This document shows positions 38,231 through 43,783 of a stretch of 43,783 nt of DNA, one piece after another. The translations under genes were made by a program, and so were the position numbers. This DNA is from a virus, in IMG/VR virus record IMGVR_UViG_3300009499_000016, positions 1 to 43,783 of that record. One strand, given 5' to 3'. The notes beneath the pieces are model-generated. The model was not told where the DNA came from, searched no databases, and saw only the letters and a program-made list of their open reading frames with translations. The first letter of the stretch is position 1, and each line of letters begins with the position of its first letter.

Positions 38231-39055
38231 ATGCCAGTTACACAGTTGCCACCGGAAAGAACGTGGGGTTCATCTATAGGCCAAGCCTTTATGAACTATA
38301 TGCGCGGCAAGCAGATGAAAAGACAGCAAGGAATGGAAGAGCAGCAGTTTGGTATTGAGAGTGCCTTAAAACAAGCCCAAACTCAGAAAGCTACAGCAGA
38401 GGCGGGACAATCTGAATCTATGCAAAATGTGCTTCAAGGTTTGCTCAGAGGAAAAGAAGGCGGCATAGGTGGGTTAGGCCTTGAGGATTATGATGTAAGT
38501 ATAGGGCCAGGTGGGCCGACTTTCCAGCCTATAAAACTACCTTCCCCAACAGAACGAACAGATATAGCAACAGGTAGAGCAAGTTTGGACGCATTGGATA
38601 ACTTGAAAGTATTATTTGATAGCACCCAAACCAAAACCGGCCCTGTAATTGGACGAATGGCTCCGACAAAAGGATTGTTCGGTTTAACAACTGATGAACA
38701 AGAAGCATTTATGGCAGCAACTTCGGCTTTCAAAAATGCCATAATCAAAGAGATTACTGGGGCACAAATGTCGGAAGTTGAAGCCAAGCGTATTATGAAA
38801 CAAGTGCCAGACATTACAGACCCGCCGACAAGATGGCAAGCTAAATGGATTCAAAGTAAAAAGAATTTGGAATTTTTACAGCAACGCCGGTTAGAAGTTC
38901 TCGGACAATCTGGTATGCGAGTTCCTACGGGAGTCCAGGGAGTAACTACCACGCCACAAAAACCTACACAACAAATATTTACAGCGACAAATCCAACAAC
39001 AGGCGAAAAAGTACAATCGACTGATGGAGGTAAAACATGGCAACCAATACAATAA
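38231..39055 (+). CDS. Internal virion / ejection protein candidate 2 (274 aa)
   Basis: ATG 38231 follows AATAGGAGAATAAATT. Gln-rich helical N-terminus (KQMKRQQGMEEQQFGIESALKQ-like), then a globular middle (about 100-220) and a Thr/Gln linker ending in GEKVQSTDGGKTWQ, a small beta unit. Overlaps the next gene by 19 bases. Confidence 0.55.
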   Translation: MPVTQLPPERTWGSSIGQAFMNYMRGKQMKRQQGMEEQQFGIESALKQAQTQKATAEAGQSESMQNVLQGLLRGKEGGIGGLGLEDYDVSIGPGGPTFQPIKLPSPTERTDIATGRASLDALDNLKVLFDSTQTKTGPVIGRMAPTKGLFGLTTDEQEAFMAATSAFKNAIIKEITGAQMSEVEAKRIMKQVPDITDPPTRWQAKWIQSKKNLEFLQQRRLEVLGQSGMRVPTGVQGVTTTPQKPTQQIFTATNPTTGEKVQSTDGGKTWQPIQ

Positions 39056-40965
39056 ATCTGCCAAAAGGATTTGTTTTAGATAAACCAACAGATATAAATT
39101 TACCTAAAGGTTTTGTATTAGATAAAAAACCAGAGACGATTCTCGCAGAGCCGGTAAGTCCCGAAGAAAATGTTCTTGTAAAACCAAAACCTAAAGGAAT
39201 ATATGATTTTCAAAGAAAAATTGCGATAACACCAGAAAGAGGAGAACGGGCAATACGTAGGTTGCATTATGGTGCTCAGGGTATTGGTGGTATGGTAGGT
39301 GGAGGTTTGGGCGCAAAAGTAGGACGTCCTCTTGTTGGAGCAGGCCTTGGAGGCGCAGCGGCGGAATCTCTTGTCCAATTAGGAGAACATGCTTTGACTC
39401 CTGGAGCAGCACCGCAAACTTCTTGGGAAGCTGGCAAAAAAATAGGTTGGGCTGGTGGAAGAGAGATGCTTGAAGAAGGAATAGCAAGGGCAGTAATTAA
39501 AGTCGGAGCACCTTTCGCCAAAAAAATATCTCCAAAAACAAAAGGAGTTATAGATTATCTTAAAAGATATAAGGGACGATTGACACCAGCGCAAGCTACC
39601 GAAGACCGTGCCCTTGATATGTTGGAAAATGTTGCCGAATCTTCAATACTTGGAGGCAAACGTTTATTTGAATTTAAGGGAGGGCAAGCAGAGCTTCTTG
39701 ATACTATATCAAAGGATATTACCGAGCGTTTGGGTTCACGTGCAACAAAGGAACAGGCGGGCGAGATAGTACAGGCGATGATAAAGAATAAAACGGATGC
39801 TTTCAGAAAAGTCGGAACAGGGCTTTATAAAAAAGTTGATAATGCAAGCAAAGGAATTCTTATAAACACAAAGCCACTAAAAATAGAAGCGGCAAGAATG
39901 CTAAGTGAATTAACTCCTAAAATCACAAAAAAGACAACGCAAATGACAACAACAAAAGTTCTTGATGAACTTGGTCAACCTTTTGTAACCCCAATAACTA
40001 AAATAACAAAAGAAGCTTTAATGCCTTCTCTTGCAAGTAAAAATACAGTTCGTATGTTGAAAGACTTTAGAAATTTGCCTGATGCTGTGCCGTTTTCATA
40101 TTTGAATCAATGGCGTAGTGATTTACTCCAAGTAGGATATGCTCCAAGTGATATAATTCCAGGCAAAACTGCGGGTATGGCAAAACATTTCGCTCACAAT
40201 ATTGATAATCTTTTCAAACAAGCCGAAGGTGGATTAACTGGAGAGGCATTGCAATCGTTACAAACTGCAAATTCATATTGGAGATTAGGGAAAGAACGTT
40301 TCAATTCTACCTTGATAAAAAGAATTGCTAAAAAGAACCCAGAATATGTTTTACCAGCCTTTGTGAAAAGAGGCAATATTGCTGATATACAAGAAATTAG
40401 AAAATTGATAGGGTCAGAGGCATGGGAAGATGTAAAAGGTGCGTATATACAAGACCTTTTATTTGCACAAGCAAAGGATACATCGGGGGTATTATCGGGG
40501 AAGAAGTTACAGAATATATTAACTAAAATGACGCCAGAGACAATGACTGAGATTTTTGGAAAAGCAAGTGCAAAGGAATTGCAATTATTTGCAAATACAG
40601 CAATGGCAGTTCAACAAAGAGCAGCTGGTGGTGGCGGAATGTTAATACAGCTTACACAAGCAGGTGCAATATTAAGTGTTCCCGCTTGGGTAGCCGGAGG
40701 CAAACCTGGAATAGGAGCGGGCATGACAGCGACAGTTCTTTTAGGGCCTTATGCTATGGGGCATTTATTTACAAACCCAACAGGAATTAAATGGCTAACG
40801 GAAGGTTTGATTACAAGAAAAGGAACGAAAGAAGCTATACGTTTAGCGCCAAGAATAATGCAAATTATTAGTCAAGAAGCATTATCTAAGGATAGAACTA
40901 TACAAAAAGAACGAATAGCATCAAGAATGAGGCAACAACGTCCGAGTTTTGGACATCATTTTTAG
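39037..40965 (+). CDS. Internal virion / ejection protein candidate 3 (642 aa)
   Basis: ATG 39037 follows TGGAGGTAAAAC. N-terminus repeats INLPKGFVLDK twice, a short motif often seen at the start of phage ejection/transglycosylase-type proteins. Residues about 85-125 are Gly/Ala-rich (GIGGMVGGGLGAKVG), and a second hydrophobic region lies near 545-585 (GAILSVPAWVAGGKPGIGAG), which could insert in membranes. No lysozyme active site recognised. Base composition is more A-rich than its neighbours, suggesting separate origin. Confidence 0.65.
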   Translation: MATNTINLPKGFVLDKPTDINLPKGFVLDKKPETILAEPVSPEENVLVKPKPKGIYDFQRKIAITPERGERAIRRLHYGAQGIGGMVGGGLGAKVGRPLVGAGLGGAAAESLVQLGEHALTPGAAPQTSWEAGKKIGWAGGREMLEEGIARAVIKVGAPFAKKISPKTKGVIDYLKRYKGRLTPAQATEDRALDMLENVAESSILGGKRLFEFKGGQAELLDTISKDITERLGSRATKEQAGEIVQAMIKNKTDAFRKVGTGLYKKVDNASKGILINTKPLKIEAARMLSELTPKITKKTTQMTTTKVLDELGQPFVTPITKITKEALMPSLASKNTVRMLKDFRNLPDAVPFSYLNQWRSDLLQVGYAPSDIIPGKTAGMAKHFAHNIDNLFKQAEGGLTGEALQSLQTANSYWRLGKERFNSTLIKRIAKKNPEYVLPAFVKRGNIADIQEIRKLIGSEAWEDVKGAYIQDLLFAQAKDTSGVLSGKKLQNILTKMTPETMTEIFGKASAKELQLFANTAMAVQQRAAGGGGMLIQLTQAGAILSVPAWVAGGKPGIGAGMTATVLLGPYAMGHLFTNPTGIKWLTEGLITRKGTKEAIRLAPRIMQIISQEALSKDRTIQKERIASRMRQQRPSFGHHF

Positions 40966-41254
40966 TAGGTAGATGAATACAAAAATTACTTTTATCAGAA
41001 TGAGTACATTTTTCCCAAGTATCTTGAAAATAATATTTGAGTTTATTTTTATCCAAAGACCATAAAAAATGTTTTTCGATTATTCGCGTAACTATTTTAT
41101 CAAGAAGTTTATCGTTTTTGGTTCTAAGAGCCTTGCAAAGATTTCGGTATTCTTTACGTGTCATTTTTTGAGGATGGTATTTATTAGCTGTTTGGCTCCA
41201 AACAATTACAAGAAAGAAAATTATTAGAGATAAAAATATATAACTAATGAACAT
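40898..41254 (-). CDS. Leftward membrane-anchored hypothetical protein (118 aa)
   Basis: Starts with a strong hydrophobic helix (MFISYIFLSLIIFFLVIVW), then a basic cytoplasm- or periplasm-facing domain with RKEYRNLCKAL. Its 3' end overlaps the end of the ejection gene on the other strand by 68 bases. AATAGGT precedes the start. Follows the 41286 gene by 31 bases, so the two probably share a transcript. Confidence 0.5.
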   Translation of the reverse strand: MFISYIFLSLIIFFLVIVWSQTANKYHPQKMTRKEYRNLCKALRTKNDKLLDKIVTRIIEKHFLWSLDKNKLKYYFQDTWEKCTHSDKSNFCIHLPTKNDVQNSDVVASFLMLFVLFV

Positions 41255-41285
41255 AACTATATTTTACCTATTTTAACAGAGAAAT

Positions 41286-41531
41286 TTAAGTGAGAAAACC
41301 AATATCAAATACTTTTTGTCGTAATTTAGCTATGAGAGCAGCTTGTTTAATACTGAAGCGCTCGTGGTATTGGAGTTTGTCTATAAAGTTAATTTCCCAT
41401 CGGGTTAAGCCTTGGTTGCACTTGAGGAGTTCTCTAAGAAAGCCACAGGTTTGTGTTGCAACCCAAAAGCCAACAAGGGGCTTCGATTTTCGTTTTTTAC
41501 CTTCTTTTATCATTTCTTCTGTAATTACCAT
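41286..41531 (-). CDS. Leftward small protein, WExxF...KQ type (81 aa)
   Basis: C-terminal 45 residues (GLTRWEINFIDKL, FSIKQAALIAKL) match the LTxWExxFxxSL...LSxKQxxxL pattern of small phage and plasmid proteins of unknown role. ATG 41531 lacks a strong ribosome box; ATG 41513 is an alternative. A palindrome AACGTTA-GTAA-TAACGTT lies 14-31 bases upstream, an operator-like position. Confidence 0.55.
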   Translation of the reverse strand: MVITEEMIKEGKKRKSKPLVGFWVATQTCGFLRELLKCNQGLTRWEINFIDKLQYHERFSIKQAALIAKLRQKVFDIGFLT

Positions 41532-42000
41532 TGTTTTTATACTTAACGTTAGTAATAACGTTTGTTATGCGCTAGCCACCCCTTCCGTAAACCATCCGCT
41601 TAATTACGGTCTAAGGAGCGCGCAGCGCGACTTATATCCCTGGGAAGTAAGTTTCCGAGAAATTATAGATAACTGTACGTTAAGGAAGAAATTAACGAAA
41701 ACTGGATTGGTAATAAACCGAGGCGGAAGGGCGATTTCCTCTGTCAGGCTGTGTATCCGAGTCCCTTCGGTCGAGAGTTGCACGCCAAAACAACCGGCGA
41801 GGTCGCATCCATTGCTCCCACTTGTGGTACGTCAAGTTAGAGATTCACGTCCTTTTGAAAAATATACTTCCGCAATCCACCGCAGGATTTACGTTATCCT
41901 AAAACGATTAAGCCAACACAGCCTTATTTTATTATCAAAGAACAGTTTTATGTTTCTGGCTTATTACCTACCGGAATCCCCTCGGTTTCAGCCAGCGCAT
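41532..42000 (-). other. Gene-poor stem-rich region, possible large non-coding RNA
   Basis: No protein-like frame on either strand, in a genome otherwise packed to a few bases. Read leftward it has many local stems: GGCT/AGCC with ACCG/CGGT (about 41992-41958), AGGAT/ATCCT (41883-41899), CGCC/GGCG (about 41786-41800), CGTTAA/TTAACG (41679-41698), CCGTAA/TTACGG (41585-41608). A leftward promoter and pseudoknot terminator lie just upstream (42001-42117). Transcript identity and ends are unknown. Confidence 0.4.
41545..41562. promoter_or_regulatory. Operator-like palindrome
   Basis: AACGTTA-GTAA-TAACGTT, perfect 7-bp arms with 4-base centre, upstream of the leftward gene at 41531. Its inner 14 bases share the form CGTTA-N4-TAACG with the site at 1185-1200. 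Confidence 0.5.
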
Positions 42001-42046
42001 AAAAAAAGCCCCACCTATGCTCGTGATAGAAATTTCGGTGAGGCTT
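42001..42046 (-). terminator. Leftward terminator able to form an H-type pseudoknot
   Basis: On the minus strand AAGCCTCACC (42046-42037) pairs with GGTGGGGCTT (42015-42006), then seven T. The loop ends in CGAGCATA (42023-42016), the exact complement of TATGCTCG (42082-42075), which is predicted to be the very 5' end of the transcript. Confidence 0.75.
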
Positions 42047-42088
42047 TGAAATGCCAATATATTATATCTAATTTCGAGCATAAAAGGG

Positions 42089-42117
42089 AATCTAACATAT
42101 AAAATTGGTTTTGTCAA
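42089..42117 (-). promoter_or_regulatory. Leftward sigma70-type promoter
   Basis: TTGACA (42117-42112), 17-base spacer, TAGATT (42094-42089); start predicted at about 42082. It lies in the gap before the rightward ATP-grasp gene and faces the terminator at 42001 and the leftward genes. Confidence 0.65.
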
Positions 42118-42133
42118 CTAAAAAATAAAAAAA

Positions 42134-43393
42134 ATGTCAAAAATAAGGCTCATCAGTAAAACCGGAGATGCACTGGCCCTCTTGGGCAGATTAGCCGATG
42201 AGGGCAACGGTGTGAGTTTCTGGGTCAAGGACAAGAAGGCCAAGGACAGTTATAAGGGTATGCTTCCGCAGGTAGATAGCTGGAACAGCAAGCTCTCTTC
42301 TAAAGATACTATCATTCTACTGGATATGGTGGGATTTGGTGCGATAGCGGACAACTTAAAAAAGAATGGATTCAAAGTCTATGGTGGTGGAAAGCTCAAT
42401 GATTCACTGGAGCTTAACCGTGAATTTGGAATGAAGATCGCCAGGAGTTCCGGTCTGAAAGTACCGAAGTGGGAACGATTCAACTCATTTGACAAGGCAA
42501 AGGATTTTGTGGCGGACAATGAAAAGTCTTTTGTTTTCAAACCTCAGAATAACCAGAGTCCGGCTTTTACCTACGTTTCCTCTGATGGAGAGGATATGGT
42601 TGAGATGCTGGCTTATTTTGGGAGTATCTGGTCGGGCAAAGTTGATTTTATTCTTCAGGAAAAAATAGAAGGCGTGGAGGTCTCGATAGAAAGATTTTAC
42701 TTGGATGGAGAACCTGTTCCGAACACATTAAACTCTACGTTGGAATGCAAAAAGTTTCTTGAGGGAGATAAGGGTGTCAATACGGGATGTATGGGTTCGG
42801 TAGTACGATTTTGGAAGAAACCAAATCCGAAACTATACAAGCTAACATTACAAAAAGCCGAACCGTTTTTGAAGCGATTCAAATATTCCGGCCCGCTCGA
42901 TTGCAATTGCATTATCTGCGAAAAAGACAAGATGCCGTATTTCTTAGAGTGGACTGCCAGGTTTGGATATAACGCCCTCAGCGCTCTCTGTGAGGGCTTA
43001 AATCAGGATGTGGGTAGTTTTATAGAGGGTATTCTCAATGGAGGCGTTTCAAAGCCTTCTTATGATTGGTTAGGGGCTGTGAGGGTAAGCATTCCACCAT
43101 ATCCATCGGAATTAGGCGCCGATAAAAGTGCTAATAAGCCCATTAGGGGCATTGATGATATGGAACATATCTGGTTGCTTGATGTTAAGTACCAAAATGG
43201 ACGTTTACTTTCGGCAGGCGTTGACGGTGTGGTGGCGGAGGTTACCGGCAAGAACACAACATTAAGTGGTTTAGCAACTGATATTTACGGCATTGTGGAG
43301 AAGATGAAAATTCCCGACAAGCAGTATCGGGCTGACATTATCAGCAATGCCGAGAAAAGAATAAATATCTTGAAGGAATGGAAGTATGTCTGA
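42134..43393 (+). CDS. PurD-like ATP-grasp ligase (419 aa)
   Basis: ATP-grasp enzymes join a carboxylate and an amine or thiol through an acyl-phosphate. This one follows the PurD (GAR synthetase) plan: NREFGMKIARSSGLKVPKWERF (about 95-116), VFKP (134-137), ILQEKIEGVEVSIERF (173-188), GDKGVNTGCMGSV (211-223) and the late YFLEWTARFGYNAL metal/phosphate region. The N-terminal Rossmann-like part lacks an obvious PurD signature, so the substrate may differ. No Shine-Dalgarno precedes ATG 42134, only an A-rich stretch. It overlaps the next gene by 8 bases. Confidence 0.8.
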   Translation: MSKIRLISKTGDALALLGRLADEGNGVSFWVKDKKAKDSYKGMLPQVDSWNSKLSSKDTIILLDMVGFGAIADNLKKNGFKVYGGGKLNDSLELNREFGMKIARSSGLKVPKWERFNSFDKAKDFVADNEKSFVFKPQNNQSPAFTYVSSDGEDMVEMLAYFGSIWSGKVDFILQEKIEGVEVSIERFYLDGEPVPNTLNSTLECKKFLEGDKGVNTGCMGSVVRFWKKPNPKLYKLTLQKAEPFLKRFKYSGPLDCNCIICEKDKMPYFLEWTARFGYNALSALCEGLNQDVGSFIEGILNGGVSKPSYDWLGAVRVSIPPYPSELGADKSANKPIRGIDDMEHIWLLDVKYQNGRLLSAGVDGVVAEVTGKNTTLSGLATDIYGIVEKMKIPDKQYRADIISNAEKRINILKEWKYV

Positions 43394-43565
43394 TTTAGTA
43401 CAATGGATAATCGTAGCAATAGCAGTTTGTGGTCTTATTTATAATGTTATAGTTACGAATGCTACACTTAAAAATGATGTCAAACATCTGCAAAAGTCCG
43501 TAGATAGTCTATGGGAGAAGATAGATAAAATCGAACAATATCTTTTAGAAAGGGACAAAAAATGA
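43386..43565 (+). CDS. Small membrane coiled-coil protein (59 aa), i-spanin- or holin-like
   Basis: N-terminal transmembrane helix (about 5-22, WIIVAIAVCGLIYNVIV), then a charged coiled coil (about 28-58). Stop overlaps the lipoprotein start as ATGA. The pair TM-coiled-coil plus lipoprotein is the layout of two-component spanins; 59 residues is short for an i-spanin and could also be a holin-type XhlA relative. Confidence 0.6.
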   Translation: MSDLVQWIIVAIAVCGLIYNVIVTNATLKNDVKHLQKSVDSLWEKIDKIEQYLLERDKK

Positions 43566-43783
43566 AGAAGCTAATTGTTGTGGTGATACTGGCATTGGGA
43601 GTGCTGGTATTCGCTGGCGGTTGTGGCTCACCATTGCTTGATGTGGGAACTGGCGTAGCCGTAGGTGGCGCTCTGAGCAATACAATGGCCGGAGTAGAAA
43701 AAGACTTGGAAGCCCGCGAAACAAAGTTGATAGAGCTTTATAACAAAGGCGTTGAGGACGGCGCTCAGAAAGAGTATCTCGAC
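43562..43783 (+). CDS. Predicted lipoprotein, N-terminal part (continues at base 1)
   Basis: MKKLIVVVILALGVLVFAGGC is a signal peptide with a near-consensus lipobox (AGGC, Cys at residue 21), implying lipid attachment in the inner or outer membrane. The gene runs off the window and continues at base 1 to stop at 414, 170 residues in total. Start ATG overlaps the previous stop; AGAAAGGG serves as ribosome box. Candidate o-spanin or virion-independent surface protein. Confidence 0.75.
   Translation, partial: MKKLIVVVILALGVLVFAGGCGSPLLDVGTGVAVGGALSNTMAGVEKDLEARETKLIELYNKGVEDGAQKEYLD
43661..43783. repeat. Terminal direct repeat, right copy (circle overlap)
   Basis: Identical to bases 1-123. Joining the ends restores one uninterrupted lipoprotein gene. 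Confidence 0.95.

Noticed and set aside
41290-42102. 270-codon open frame on the plus strand
   Set aside because: Its first third is the shadow of the leftward 81-residue gene, the rest has unusual composition and no recognisable motif, and it runs through the leftward terminator hairpin.

Overview
The window is a near-complete tailed-phage genome, most likely a temperate podovirus-like phage of a Gram-negative-type host. The last 123 bases repeat the first 123 exactly, so the molecule reads as a closed circle (or circularly permuted genome) of 43,660 unique bases; one lipoprotein gene runs across the junction. Evidence for the phage class: tyrosine integrase, terminase small and large subunits, a long portal, scaffold, HK97-type coat, a short-tail module (adaptor, beta-propeller nozzle, beta-helix tailspike, three large ejection-type proteins) and no tail tube, sheath or tape-measure gene. 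A predicted lipoprotein signal and a Tat-like leader suggest a host with an outer membrane; the host phylum cannot be named from the sequence.

Layout. (1) 0.4-2.2 kb: control region with a consensus promoter, a leader that can fold as a pseudoknotted terminator, a small membrane protein, a probable attP area, a leftward integrase and a back-to-back promoter pair. (2) 2.2-14.2 kb: rightward early operon of tightly coupled, often Cys-rich small genes plus recognisable DNA functions: Spo11/Topo VI-A-like protein, PD-(D/E)XK nuclease, SSB, NinG-like protein, C5 cytosine methyltransferase with a second long overprinted frame, a replication-organiser-type domain behind an inverted-repeat region, and a Gp37/Gp68 protein; it ends at an intrinsic terminator near 14.2 kb. 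(3) 14.3-22.9 kb: late promoter, TerS, TerL (broken into ATPase and nuclease frames), portal, and a run of small ORFs, ending in a tRNA-Leu-like RNA and a strong terminator. (4) 22.9-41 kb: scaffold, coat, decoration protein, a remarkable glycosyltransferase/methyltransferase set, then fibre, adaptor, nozzle, tailspike and ejection proteins. (5) 40.9-42.1 kb: two leftward genes and about 600 bp of apparently non-coding, stem-rich DNA with a second pseudoknotted terminator. (6) 42.1-43.7 kb and into base 414: PurD-like ATP-grasp enzyme, a small membrane coiled-coil protein and a lipoprotein in an overlapping, spanin-like arrangement. No endolysin, DNA polymerase, helicase or classical repressor was recognised.

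The most unusual features are: two terminators, on opposite strands, with the same A-B-A'-B' pseudoknot topology; a tRNA-Leu-like gene whose anticodon loop is replaced by 59 nt; small ORFs bounded by direct repeats that carry a gene end plus a ribosome-binding site, some next to apparent fragments of virion genes (coat N-terminus, nozzle blade, TerL segment); and a sugar-transferase/methyltransferase block inside the capsid operon.
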